DNA from: an uncultured Eubacteriales bacterium | GTDB lineage: Bacteria; Bacillota; Clostridia; Oscillospirales; Oscillospiraceae | Direction of reading: 5' to 3' | Assembly: GCA_900548795.1 (NCBI GenBank) | Contig: URLT01000036.1 | Coordinates: 1 to 16,386 of the forward strand | Length of the DNA stretch: 16,386 bases | In this document: one piece after another, positions 1-7,427 of the stretch | Layout: every line of letters begins with the position of its first letter | Position numbering within the stretch: the stretch's first letter is position 1 | Position numbers and translations under genes: made by a program | Notes under the pieces: generated by a model | Told to the model about the DNA's origin: nothing | What the model saw: only the letters and a program-made list of their open reading frames with translations | Databases searched by the model: none

Positions 1-10
1 TTGCCTCTTC

Positions 11-70
11 CTGTGTTGATCTTTTGTTGCAGATTGATTCTAACACAGAGGCCCTTGCTATGGGCCTTTT
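11..70 (+). terminator. intrinsic terminator of an upstream gene
   Basis: A 6-bp stem AGGCCC/GGGCCT (49-54 and 62-67) with a 7-base loop is followed by a T-run. Just before it, CTGTGTT (11-17) can pair with AACACAG (42-48), giving two hairpins in series. It probably ends a transcript entering from the left edge. No reading frame or RNA family could be identified in bases 1-48. Confidence 0.6.
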
Positions 71-130
71 ATTTGATTAAATGCGCAGCTTCATTTTACA
101 ACGCGCGTTAATTTAATTTTTAATACTATA

Positions 131-176
131 TAGACTTTTGCAATTATATCATTTATAATTAATGACACAGGAGGTG
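131..176 (+). promoter_or_regulatory. promoter and RBS of the small HTH gene
   Basis: A perfect -10 box TATAAT lies at 154-159, with a -35-like TAGACT at 131-136 and a 17-base spacer. The region is AT-rich compared with the surrounding coding DNA. A strong Shine-Dalgarno AGGAGGTG (169-176) sits 5 bases before the ATG at 182, so the leader is very short. Confidence 0.65.
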
Positions 177-181
177 GGCGC

Positions 182-400
182 ATGACAGCGCGACAGATTA
201 TAGATATGGCCGTAGCATATAGCGGCGTCACGAAGACCGATTTGGCCAAGGGTATGGGGTGGTCGCCGCAGCTCCTCGCACAACGCGTTGGCACCGGCAA
301 GTTTACGGTCGACGAATGGCAACAAATTGCGGCCGTGCTCGGCGCAAAGGCCAAAATTGGGTTTGAGTTTGAGGACGGCACCTTTGTAGGCGACAAGTAA
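182..400 (+). CDS. small helix-turn-helix (Cro/XRE-like) DNA-binding protein
   Basis: This 72-residue protein resembles single-domain XRE/Cro-type regulators. Residues about 19-53 read as a helix-turn-helix: TDLAKGMGWSPQLLAQRV, then a KFTVDEWQQIAAVLG helix. The C-terminal segment (KIGFEFEDGTF) looks like a short beta addition. The start is well supported by AGGAGGTG five bases upstream and a TATAAT promoter. It stands alone between a terminator and a convergent operon, with no phage or plasmid genes nearby. It could be a remnant of a mobile element or a stand-alone small regulator. The fold is fairly likely; the target genes are unknown. Confidence 0.75.
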   Translation: MTARQIIDMAVAYSGVTKTDLAKGMGWSPQLLAQRVGTGKFTVDEWQQIAAVLGAKAKIGFEFEDGTFVGDK

Positions 401-482
401 AACAGTCCCCGCACCGTAGACCATCATGTTTTCAAGAGCTTTTCTTGCTTGCGGATCGGCTTATCAGAAGCTCGATCGAAAC

Positions 483-531
483 AGCTCCGCTGCCGCTTCA
501 CGGCCTTGACCGATGAAGCGGCAGCGGAGCT
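483..531. repeat. 18-bp perfect inverted repeat between convergent genes
   Basis: AGCTCCGCTGCCGCTTCA (483-500) is exactly complementary to 514-531, with a 13-base loop. It lies 83 bases past the HTH gene and 55 bases past the permease stop, in the space between convergent transcripts. Neither side is followed by a T-run, so it is not a textbook intrinsic terminator. It may block or protect RNA 3' ends in both directions. Confidence 0.7.
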
Positions 532-585
532 ATTGATCGTCACGGAATCATTCTCGTGTCCGGATTTTTGGCGGAGCTTCCGAGG

Positions 586-1563
586 TCAGTTCGACCGGCG
601 CAGCTTCTTGATGCGAAGGCCGATGCCCTTCAGCGTCAAGTCAAGAACGACAGCCACGACCAGCACGGCGCCCTCGACGATGAACTGATAGACCGTGCCG
701 ATTCCCAGCAGATTCATGCCGTTGGAAAGGTTCCCGAGGATCAGCGCGCCGATCAGCGTTCCGATCAGCGAGCCCTGACCGCCAAGCAGACTGGTTCCGC
801 CGAGAATGATCGCAACAATGATCTCAAACTCGATCCCGGAGGTGCTGAGATTCGGGTCGCCGGAATTGATGCGCGAGGACATCAGAATGCCGACAAACGC
901 TGACATGAGTGCCGTCAACACGTAGAGCACGCAGCGCACCAAATTGACCTTAATGCCCGAAAGGCGCGCCGTCTCGCTGTTACCGCCGATCGCATAGGCA
1001 TATTTTCCGAGCAGAGTTCGGTTCAGGAGAATGTAAAACACGGCAAAAACCGCCACGGCGATCACCAGCATGAGCGGGAACGGCCCGATATAGCGGTTGA
1101 CCCAACCGAAATTGGCAGGAAGCCCCTGCACGATCGCATAGCTGTTGCTGATCGCATACGCCAGACCCTTTGTGATGTACCACGTGCCCAGCGTTGCGAT
1201 CATGGGCGGAACATTTGCCATCACGACCAGCAGCCCGCTGAACGCGCCCGCTGCAACGCCGACAAGAAGCGACAGCAGCGCAGCCGGGACGATGCCAACG
1301 CCGGCGACGCAAAGCTTGGCGAACACAACAGAGGTCAAGGCGATCACGCCCGCCGGAGACAGATCCATGCCGCCGGAGATCATCAGCATCGTCGCCGCGC
1401 AGGCAATGATAATCAGCGTGCTCTCCTGACGGACGATATTGATCAGGTTGCTGGGGGTGAAGTATTTATCACTGATGCACGAAAGGATCACCATGATCAG
1501 CACCAGGATCAGCAGCGTCACCATGCGTTGCTTCATTTGTGTGTTTGTTTTAAGCTTTTTCAT
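586..1563 (-). CDS. sugar ABC transporter permease, RbsC-like
   Basis: This 325-residue hydrophobic protein has the length and pattern of RbsC/BPD_transp_2 permeases. A first membrane helix follows the KQRMVTLLILVLIMVILS stretch. Further helices carry the family segments MLMISGGMDLSPAGVIAL and, near the C-terminus, AIILGGTSLLGGQGSLIGT. It would form the membrane channel of the importer with the ATPase and lipoprotein encoded just upstream. The start ATG at 1563 has GGGAG nine bases upstream. It overlaps the end of the ATPase gene by 14 bases, implying translational coupling. It is the last gene of the minus-strand operon. The substrate is unknown; RbsC relatives carry ribose, xylose, galactose, inositol and other monosaccharides. 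Confidence 0.93.
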   Translation of the reverse strand: MKKLKTNTQMKQRMVTLLILVLIMVILSCISDKYFTPSNLINIVRQESTLIIIACAATMLMISGGMDLSPAGVIALTSVVFAKLCVAGVGIVPAALLSLLVGVAAGAFSGLLVVMANVPPMIATLGTWYITKGLAYAISNSYAIVQGLPANFGWVNRYIGPFPLMLVIAVAVFAVFYILLNRTLLGKYAYAIGGNSETARLSGIKVNLVRCVLYVLTALMSAFVGILMSSRINSGDPNLSTSGIEFEIIVAIILGGTSLLGGQGSLIGTLIGALILGNLSNGMNLLGIGTVYQFIVEGAVLVVAVVLDLTLKGIGLRIKKLRRSN

Positions 1564-3052
1564 TGGTATTTACTCCCATAGCGTATAGCATCACATTTTC
1601 TTCCGTTAGCTCGTTCGTTTCGAGCATTTTTGCGGCATGTCCGTCGCGCATGACAACGATTCGGTTGCTGAGATTGATGATTTCGATCAGGTCGGACGAA
1701 ACCACGATCACGCCCATTCCCTGCCGCGCAAGGCGGTCGATCAGTTGATAGATGTCCGCCTTTGCCCCGACGTCGATCCCCTGCGTCGGTTCATCCAGCA
1801 GCAGGATCCGCGGCGAGATGGACAGCCACTTTGAGACGACGACCTTTTGCTGATTGCCGCCGGAAAGGTTCCCCACCGCCTGCATCGCAGACGGCGTTTT
1901 GATGTGAAGCTCGTCGATATAGTGGCGAACGATCGCATCGTCATCCGCCTTCCTCAAAAAGCCGCATTTGGCGTGCAGTTGAGAATAGAGCATGGTGATG
2001 TTGTCCTTCACGGACAGACAGTTTACGATCCCCTGCCGCTTTCGCTCCTCCGGCAGCAGCCCGATGCCGTGTCGGATCGCGTCGATCGGCGAGGACAGGG
2101 AAAGCTCGTTTCCCTCCAGAACGACCTTGCCGCGGTACAGCTTGTCTGCCGCAAATATCGCGCGCAAAACCTCCGTGCGGCCGGAGCCGACAAGTCCGGC
2201 CAGCCCGACCACCTCTCCCTCGTGTAGGCTGAAGCTCACGCCGTCGATCTTTTCCGTGGTCAGGTTTTCGACGCGCAGCAGCTCTTTCCCGATCGGGCGA
2301 TTCTTATCCAGGTAAACATCATGAAGCTCGCGGCCGACCATTTTTACGATCAGCTGCTGCGTGTTGATGGAGGACAAATCCCATGTCCCGACATATCCCC
2401 CATCCTTGAGCACCGTAACCCGGTCGCCGATGCGGTAAATTTCTTCCATTCGGTGGGAAATATATACCACCGTGATGCCCCGCTCGCGCAGGCTGCCAAT
2501 GATTCTGAACAGCGTTTGGACTTCCTGCTCGTTGAGCATCGCCGTCGGCTCGTCAAGCACGATCACTCTGGCGTTTTTTGACAGCGCCTTTGCGATCATT
2601 ACCATTTGCTTTTGCGCAATGGAAAGTGATTCCATCAGCGCGGTCGGCTCGATCTGAAGCCCGACTTGGCTTAAAAACGGCCGAACGAATTCGATATTTT
2701 TCTTTTTCTGATTGAAACCAAATCTGCTGTTCTCCGCACCGAGAACGATGTTGTCCGCAATGGAAAGCTTGTCCACGTTTGTCACGTCCTGATAAACAAC
2801 GGAGATCCCGTATGCGGCGGCCTGAGCGGGTGTTTCGATCCGAACAGGCTTTCCGTCGATCCGAAGCTCGCCGCCGTCAATGCTGTAGGCACCGGCAAGG
2901 ATCTTGATCAGCGTGGATTTTCCCGCCCCGTTTTCGCCGACGAGGCAGTGCACCTCTCCGGCGCGAACAGAGAACGAAACGTCATTCAGGGCAATAACCG
3001 GGCCGAATTGCTTCCGAACGCGGCAAAATTCCAATAAAATAGGGTCATTCAT
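1550..3052 (-). CDS. sugar ABC transporter ATPase with two nucleotide-binding domains, RbsA/MglA-like
   Basis: This 500-residue protein has two fused ABC domains. Domain 1 has Walker A GENGAGKST (39-47), a variant signature ESLSIAQKQ (141-149) and Walker B VIVLDE (163-168). Domain 2 has the degenerate Walker A GLVGSGRTE (286-294) that is normal for this family, the canonical signature LSGGNQQ (396-402) and Walker B ILLLDE (416-421). It powers the importer built from the neighbouring permease and lipoprotein. I chose the ATG at 3052 because the homologous region begins right there. A longer reading frame extends to 3274, but it crosses a hairpin and the end of the previous gene and looks non-coding. 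The only good Shine-Dalgarno is 26 bases from this ATG, separated from it by a small hairpin (see the separate entry). Confidence 0.93.
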   Translation of the reverse strand: MNDPILLEFCRVRKQFGPVIALNDVSFSVRAGEVHCLVGENGAGKSTLIKILAGAYSIDGGELRIDGKPVRIETPAQAAAYGISVVYQDVTNVDKLSIADNIVLGAENSRFGFNQKKKNIEFVRPFLSQVGLQIEPTALMESLSIAQKQMVMIAKALSKNARVIVLDEPTAMLNEQEVQTLFRIIGSLRERGITVVYISHRMEEIYRIGDRVTVLKDGGYVGTWDLSSINTQQLIVKMVGRELHDVYLDKNRPIGKELLRVENLTTEKIDGVSFSLHEGEVVGLAGLVGSGRTEVLRAIFAADKLYRGKVVLEGNELSLSSPIDAIRHGIGLLPEERKRQGIVNCLSVKDNITMLYSQLHAKCGFLRKADDDAIVRHYIDELHIKTPSAMQAVGNLSGGNQQKVVVSKWLSISPRILLLDEPTQGIDVGAKADIYQLIDRLARQGMGVIVVSSDLIEIINLSNRIVVMRDGHAAKMLETNELTEENVMLYAMGVNTNEKA

Positions 3053-3084
3053 CTTGAATATCGGAGTATTTCTCTCCGCCTCCT
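3053..3084 (-). promoter_or_regulatory. distant Shine-Dalgarno with a hairpin in the spacer (ATPase gene)
   Basis: On the minus strand AGGAGG (3084-3079) is followed at once by CGGAG (3078-3074), a 7-base loop, CTCCG (3066-3062), nine bases and the ATG. The linear spacing is 26 bases, too long for normal initiation. If the 5-bp stem forms, the effective spacing becomes nine bases. There is no in-frame ATG, GTG or TTG closer to the Shine-Dalgarno. Confidence 0.55.
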
Positions 3085-3159
3085 GAGTATTTGTATAAAA
3101 GCGTTCGCGGCCGGAGCTGCTTATTCTCCGGCTCGATCCGCGTTTTCGGATAACAGAGG

Positions 3160-3194
3160 GCAGTCCGAAGCGGTCTGCGGTCGCTTCGGACTGC
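3160..3194 (-). repeat. 13-bp stem-loop between sugar-binding protein and ATPase genes
   Basis: GCAGTCCGAAGCG (3160-3172) pairs perfectly with 3182-3194 around a 9-base loop. It begins 19 bases after the stop of the binding-protein gene and has no T-run after it on the minus strand. In many ABC importer operons a hairpin here protects the upstream message, so that binding protein is made in excess. That role is inferred from position. Confidence 0.65.
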
Positions 3195-3212
3195 GTGATG
3201 GGGAACTGCTTT

Positions 3213-4232
3213 TTATTCGAAATTCTCTTTGACCCAAGAATCCGCCGTATCCGTTGTGACCGAAACGATCTCAAGCGACTGCGGATAATCCTCGGTGGCA
3301 GGAAGCTCGCCGCGAATGACCTGCATCACGAGATTCCACGCCATCTCGGCCATAATGCGCGGAGAGTTGCCCGCAACGGCCTTCAGGGCGGAGTTCGGAT
3401 CCTTCAGCTCTGCGCAGTCGGCCTCCGTCCCATCGACGCTGGCGACGAGGGAATCGGCGGACGTGCCGCGATTGATCTCGCGCAGAGCATCCAGAGCGCC
3501 GAGCGCGCTGTCGGCGTTGATGCCGAACATGACGTTGATCTCCGGGTGCGCCTGCAGCATATCCTCACAGGCCGCAAGGGAAACCGAGCGCGAGCCGCCG
3601 CCGTCCACGGACTGGACGACTTCAAAGTCGGGATAGACGGTGCGGAAGCCCTCCACAAAGCCGTCGACACGAAGCTTGACGGCCGGTGCGGCATACAGAT
3701 CGACTGCACCGCCGACAGGCGTCGTATCCGGGTGATTTTCCTTCCAGTACTCCGCCGCCGCAGTACCGGCGACGCGGCCGAACTCCGACTGATCTGCAAC
3801 GACCTGCGGGCAGGTTGCGCCCTCCGGGCTGATGTTGTAGGTCACAACGGGAATGCCGGCGTCCTGCAGGGTCTTCACGTGAATGCCGAGCGTCGAGCCT
3901 TCGAGGCCGCAGGTAATGACGCCGTCCGGCTTCATGGCGACGATGTCGTCGATCACGTTTGCAAACGTTGTGACGTCGCCGTTGAGATCCATGATCGTCA
4001 GATCGACGTTTTCTTCCTTTGCAAGACGCTCAAGCGTGTGCTGAACATTCGACCAGAAGTTGATCTGCTGGGACTGGAGCGTGGCGACGATGCGCAGGCG
4101 CTGCTCGCCGTCCGGGTTTGCCGAGGAGGAATCCGCTTGCGCAGTACCCTTGTCGTCGGCCGGCGCATTCGTACAGGCTGCTGCACTCAGCAGCAGGCAG
4201 ACGCAAAGCAAAAGAGCGATCAGTTTTTTCAT
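3213..4232 (-). CDS. periplasmic-type sugar-binding lipoprotein of the ABC importer
   Basis: This 339-residue protein starts with a lipoprotein signal: MKK, a hydrophobic core and a lipobox SAAAC with the lipidated cysteine at position 20. A low-complexity acidic/serine linker follows. The rest has the RbsB-type Peripla_BP_4 pattern: RIVATLQSQQINFWSNV, a DIVAMKPDGVITCG segment and INVMFGINADSALGALDAL. It would capture the sugar outside the membrane and deliver it to the permease. The ATG at 4232 lies 7 bases after the stop of the oxidoreductase gene, and its ribosome binding site (AAAGGATGAG) overlaps that gene's end, so translation is probably coupled. It is followed by a strong hairpin. The exact ligand cannot be read from sequence. 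Confidence 0.92.
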   Translation of the reverse strand: MKKLIALLLCVCLLLSAAACTNAPADDKGTAQADSSSANPDGEQRLRIVATLQSQQINFWSNVQHTLERLAKEENVDLTIMDLNGDVTTFANVIDDIVAMKPDGVITCGLEGSTLGIHVKTLQDAGIPVVTYNISPEGATCPQVVADQSEFGRVAGTAAAEYWKENHPDTTPVGGAVDLYAAPAVKLRVDGFVEGFRTVYPDFEVVQSVDGGGSRSVSLAACEDMLQAHPEINVMFGINADSALGALDALREINRGTSADSLVASVDGTEADCAELKDPNSALKAVAGNSPRIMAEMAWNLVMQVIRGELPATEDYPQSLEIVSVTTDTADSWVKENFE

Positions 4233-4239
4233 TTTTGTC

Positions 4240-5628
4240 TCATCCTTTCAATTTTCCGTTTTCGTCGAGCTTGAATTCACGCTTGGGGTAAACATAGTAT
4301 TTTTCGACCGAAGGAGCCGGCTCCGGATCGAGCAATACGCCGTTTTTCACGAGAGCCTGCTGCAGCATCCCGATGTCCACATCGCGGGCATTCACGCCCT
4401 CGCGGATGCTGATTGCGCAGGCCGTGCCTGCGGCTTCGCCCGTCGCCATGGAAATGGCGGAGCAGCAGACGGAGCTGAACGCGTCCTGCTCGGTGGAAAC
4501 GCATTTTCCGCCGACCAGAAGATTCTCAACAGGCGATTTCGGAACGACCACGCCGAACGGCACGCCGTAATATTCGCCGGGGGTCAGATAGTACAGAAAA
4601 TTCTGCCCGCCCATCTCCGGGCTGTGCAGGTCGATGCCGTAGGCGGTGATGGCAATGCGGTCGTCCGGCATTTCGCGCTTGAGGATCATCTCCTGCGTCA
4701 TTTTCTTTTCGCCTACCAGCGCCGGCTGAGCAAGCGAGCCGAGCGCCGGCGCGGTGTCAATGATATAAGCGTCCTCAAAGCCGATCCAGTGCTCCTTCAG
4801 ATATTGCAGAACCTCCTGGCACTGACGGCGGCACTCAATGGTGCCCTTCGTATAATCCTCCGCGCTGTTCTCGCTGCCGATATAGCGGGTCATCTCCACG
4901 CGGAAGTCCCCTTCCCGGATCAGGGGGAAGAAGTTCACCGCACCATAGGGGATCTCCTTCACATTCGGCTTGTAGGACGGGACGACGTTCTTGACGTTGC
5001 CCACCCGGAACATCAGCGTCATGGAGCCCTTGCGCCCGACGCCGCAGCATTCGGCGCCGGCCATTTGCGCGACGGCGGCAGCGCCGGTGCAGTCGACGAC
5101 GCGCTTGGCCAAGATGACCTGACGCCCGGAGCGATTCTCGATCACGCCGCCGACCACCTTGTTGCCCTCCTTGAGGATCTCGGTGAATTGCGTGTAGAAA
5201 TACACCTTTACGCCGTGCTCCGCCATCAGCTCATCGGCGGAGAGCTTGAACGCCTCGGGATCCCACGGCGTGATCTGCAGATCGTTTTCGCAGCGCGAGG
5301 TGTCGAACGGATAATACTTGTTCGAGCGGATCAGATCGTAGCCGCGAATCGCGCCGCCCTTTTCGACCATACGCGTGACCAGCTTGTCGAAAACGCCCTT
5401 GATCAGGATCTTGTCGCCGGAGATCGCCACGCCCGCCTCGCAGTTCGTGACATAGCCGTTTGTCAGCAGGCCGCCCAGCGCGCCGAAGTACTCGACCAGC
5501 GCGACCGATGCGCCGCACTGCGCAGCGCCGATGGCCGCGCCGATGCCGGCCGCTCCGCCGCCCACGACCAGCACGTCGACCTCGTCGACAACGGGACAGG
5601 CCTTTGCGGGGATGTTAACTGTTTTCAT
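4240..5628 (-). CDS. FAD-dependent oxidoreductase 1 (FAD_oxidored family)
   Basis: This 462-residue flavoprotein has an N-terminal Rossmann dinucleotide-binding motif VDVLVVGGGAAGIGAA (17-32), with an acidic residue (E46 in ALVEY) at the end of the second strand that would bind the FAD ribose. The C-terminal NLLVGGKCVST and AISMATGEAAGTA segments are typical of FAD-binding folds of the PF12831 type. No heme, iron-sulphur or covalent-flavin motif is evident. The start at 5628 has AAAGGAGGACAAG immediately upstream; a longer reading frame exists but has no such site. It is a clear paralogue of the next gene upstream (shared IKGV, GGAI, SNKYYPFD, CRRQ, AYGID/GYGID-type blocks). Its place next to a sugar importer suggests oxidation of the imported compound. 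The substrate and electron acceptor are unknown. Confidence 0.88.
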   Translation of the reverse strand: MKTVNIPAKACPVVDEVDVLVVGGGAAGIGAAIGAAQCGASVALVEYFGALGGLLTNGYVTNCEAGVAISGDKILIKGVFDKLVTRMVEKGGAIRGYDLIRSNKYYPFDTSRCENDLQITPWDPEAFKLSADELMAEHGVKVYFYTQFTEILKEGNKVVGGVIENRSGRQVILAKRVVDCTGAAAVAQMAGAECCGVGRKGSMTLMFRVGNVKNVVPSYKPNVKEIPYGAVNFFPLIREGDFRVEMTRYIGSENSAEDYTKGTIECRRQCQEVLQYLKEHWIGFEDAYIIDTAPALGSLAQPALVGEKKMTQEMILKREMPDDRIAITAYGIDLHSPEMGGQNFLYYLTPGEYYGVPFGVVVPKSPVENLLVGGKCVSTEQDAFSSVCCSAISMATGEAAGTACAISIREGVNARDVDIGMLQQALVKNGVLLDPEPAPSVEKYYVYPKREFKLDENGKLKG

Positions 5629-5649
5629 CTTGTCCTCCTTTTGATTTTT

Positions 5650-5812
5650 AAGGAAGCTCTGATTAAATCGCAAGAGTGGTCAGCGAGGGATTTTGTTCCA
5701 AATTGAGGTTTGGAAATCGCAGGAATACTTTGTGTATTTCAAGATTTTCAAACCGATAAGTTGGGGCGAAAGACCCGCTGAGCGCCGCAGCCGATTTATT
5801 CAGAGGTCCCCT
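5650..5812 (-). repeat. fold-back repeat element, long copy (MITE-like), inside the operon
   Basis: The ends AAGGAAGCTCTGATTAAATC (left) and the complement of 5791-5812 match at 17 of 22 positions as terminal inverted repeats. The interior is also partly self-complementary. Read on the minus strand it matches 11000-11112 nearly throughout but carries about 49 extra bases. That insert contains its own stem TTCCAAA/TTTGGAA. It encodes nothing recognisable. It fills almost the whole gap between the two oxidoreductase genes, and its right end overlaps the stop codon of the upstream one. Confidence 0.75.
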
Positions 5813-7190
5813 AATAGGTAAATATGTATTCATCGTATTTCTGTGCCTCGGGAAGTATTTCCGGCTCCAAGAGCGCTCCCTGCCTGCGCAGAGCCTCGCG
5901 GAGCTTTTTCACATCGACGCTGCGCACCGGCACATCGTCGCAGATGCTGAGCGCGCTGGCCGTTCCGGCCGCCTCGCCGGTCGCCATGCTGAGCGCCGTC
6001 GCCATGATCGCCGCCTCCGCGCCGGATTCGCAGGAAACCGATTTCCCGGCGGTCAGGATGTTCTCGACCTCGCTTGCGGGAACAAGCGCGCCATAGCCAA
6101 TGCCATAGTATTGACCCGGCTCGAGGTAGTGCAGGTAATTCTGGCCGCCCTTTTCGGCGCTGTGAACGTCGATGCCGTAGCCGCAGAGGGCGATGGTGTC
6201 CTCGGGGACGACGCCGTTCAGCATGTCGTTCACGCGCACCGGCTGGCGGCCGACCAGCTTATACAGGGACATCGGCAGCGCCTCATTGCCCGAATCGATC
6301 AGGTAGATGTTCTCACAGCCGTACCAGTTCTTCCGCAGATATTCGATGATCTCCGGGATCTGCCGGCGGCATTCGATCGAAGCGCGGGTCATATCCTCCA
6401 CGCTGCTTCCGTCGCCGAGCGCCCGCGTCATCTCGATCCGATATTCATGGTCGCGCATCGTCGGGAAAAGGTTGATCGCGCCGTAGGGCACATCCGTTAC
6501 GTTAGGCCGGTAGGTCGGCGTGACCTCGCTGATCCCGCCGGCTCTGAAAAAGACGAGGATCGGCCCCTGCCGGTGCGGCGCGTTGGTGCACGTTGACACG
6601 CATTCGGCGCCGGCTGCGCGCAGGAGGAACGACATCCCCGTTGCGTCGATCACACGCTTCGCAAGGATCGCGCCGCGTCCCTCTCTGCTTTCCACATAAA
6701 CGCCGGTGACCCGGTTTCCGCTCATGATCGGCGCGACCGCACGCGTATACAGGATGGGTTGAATGTTGGGATGGGAGGTCAAAATCTCGTCTGCAGCGAG
6801 CTTGAAGCACTCCGGGTCAAAAATCGTGAGCTGAAGATCCTTTTCGCAGCGGGAGCGGTCGAACGGATAATACTTATTCGAATGGATCAGCTCGTGCGCG
6901 GGGATCGCACCGCCGCGGCGAACCATTTCGTCTTGGATGCGCTGCCACACGCCCTTGATCAGGAGCCGGTCGCCGCTGCAAACGACGCCGCCCTCTGCAA
7001 ACGTGATCAGCGATTTTGGAACCGCGCCGCCGAAGCAGCCGCCCTCGTCAACGATCGCCACGCGCAAATCCTCGTGATAAGCCGCGCCGACCGCAGCCCC
7101 GATCCCGGCAGGACCCCCGCCGACGACCAAAACGTCCACCTCTGCGAGCACTCTGCAAGCACTCCCTGCCGCATCCGGCAGTCTGCTCAT
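5811..7190 (-). CDS. FAD-dependent oxidoreductase 2 (FAD_oxidored family), paralogue of the next gene
   Basis: This 459-residue paralogue of the oxidoreductase encoded downstream opens with EVDVLVVGGGPAGIGAA, the FAD-binding Rossmann motif, followed by VAIVDEGG with its acidic ribose-binding residue. The FGGAVPKS segment replaces LGGLLTNG of the paralogue, so the active-site entrance may differ. Shared blocks include HSNKYYPFDRSRCEKDLQ, PYGAINLFP and EKGGQNYLHYLEPGQYYG. The ATG at 7190 has AAGGAGGGG nine bases upstream. It is the first gene of the minus-strand operon, directly behind the promoter and LacI-type operator. Its TAG stop falls inside the end of a repeat element, so the last residues may have been altered by that insertion. 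The substrate is unknown; a heterodimer with its neighbour, or two sequential oxidations, are both possible. Confidence 0.88.
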   Translation of the reverse strand: MSRLPDAAGSACRVLAEVDVLVVGGGPAGIGAAVGAAYHEDLRVAIVDEGGCFGGAVPKSLITFAEGGVVCSGDRLLIKGVWQRIQDEMVRRGGAIPAHELIHSNKYYPFDRSRCEKDLQLTIFDPECFKLAADEILTSHPNIQPILYTRAVAPIMSGNRVTGVYVESREGRGAILAKRVIDATGMSFLLRAAGAECVSTCTNAPHRQGPILVFFRAGGISEVTPTYRPNVTDVPYGAINLFPTMRDHEYRIEMTRALGDGSSVEDMTRASIECRRQIPEIIEYLRKNWYGCENIYLIDSGNEALPMSLYKLVGRQPVRVNDMLNGVVPEDTIALCGYGIDVHSAEKGGQNYLHYLEPGQYYGIGYGALVPASEVENILTAGKSVSCESGAEAAIMATALSMATGEAAGTASALSICDDVPVRSVDVKKLREALRRQGALLEPEILPEAQKYDEYIFTY

Positions 7191-7222
7191 TTTGCACCCC
7201 TCCTTATTCTCGTTCTGTGTTT

Positions 7223-7248
7223 GTTAATCGATTGCGTAAACGATTAAC
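7223..7248 (-). promoter_or_regulatory. palindromic LacI-type operator for the oxidoreductase/transport operon
   Basis: Perfect 8-bp arms GTTAATCG and CGATTAAC flank a 10-base centre. The site lies just after the predicted transcription start of the minus-strand operon, where bound repressor would block elongation. Its minus-strand reading contains TTAATCGTTTACG, which recurs at 7388-7400. Confidence 0.7.
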
Positions 7249-7263
7249 ATCCTTGCTAGGGTC

Positions 7264-7292
7264 AGAATATCATAGTTCCGTCTCTTTGTCAA
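7264..7292 (-). promoter_or_regulatory. sigma-70 promoter of the oxidoreductase/transport operon
   Basis: On the minus strand a perfect -35 TTGACA (7292-7287), a 17-base spacer and -10 TATTCT (7269-7264) are seen. Transcription would begin near 7257, just before the operator at 7223-7248. Confidence 0.75.
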
Positions 7293-7354
7293 TTCCAAAA
7301 ATACACTCGTTTTTTTGTAGATTATGACGAATTTCTGCATTCTTTCCAATCGCC

Positions 7355-7383
7355 TTGACAATTGTTTTCGTTGCTGATATAAT
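7355..7383 (+). promoter_or_regulatory. consensus sigma-70 promoter of the LacI-family gene
   Basis: TTGACA (7355-7360) and TATAAT (7378-7383) are separated by exactly 17 bases, a full consensus match. Such a strong promoter in front of a repressor gene fits autorepression through the adjacent operator. Confidence 0.85.
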
Positions 7384-7387
7384 GAAT

Positions 7388-7400
7388 TTAATCGTTTACG
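7388..7400 (+). promoter_or_regulatory. second operator copy (TTAATCGTTTACG)
   Basis: This 13-mer is identical to the minus-strand reading of 7247-7235 in the palindromic operator. It begins four bases after the -10 box, covering the expected transcription start of the LacI gene. Only one half matches well, so it may be a weaker autoregulatory site. Confidence 0.6.
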
Positions 7401-7427
7401 TCCTTTTGTTTCGAGTATTTACAACAA

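Noticed and set aside
3053..3274. N-terminal extension of the ABC ATPase to an ATG at 3274
   Set aside because: The extra 74 residues overlap the binding-protein end and the hairpin, are Arg/Ser-rich and do not belong to the family; the ATG at 3052 begins the conserved domain.
3195..4274. Plus-strand open frame of 359 codons opposite the sugar-binding protein
   Set aside because: It is a mirror of the lipoprotein gene without recognisable domains or a start signal.
4060..5706. Long plus-strand open frame of 548 codons opposite the binding protein and oxidoreductase 1
   Set aside because: It is antisense to two clear genes, has no ribosome site and a composition rich in His/Arg/Ala/Asp typical of a shadow frame in GC-rich DNA.
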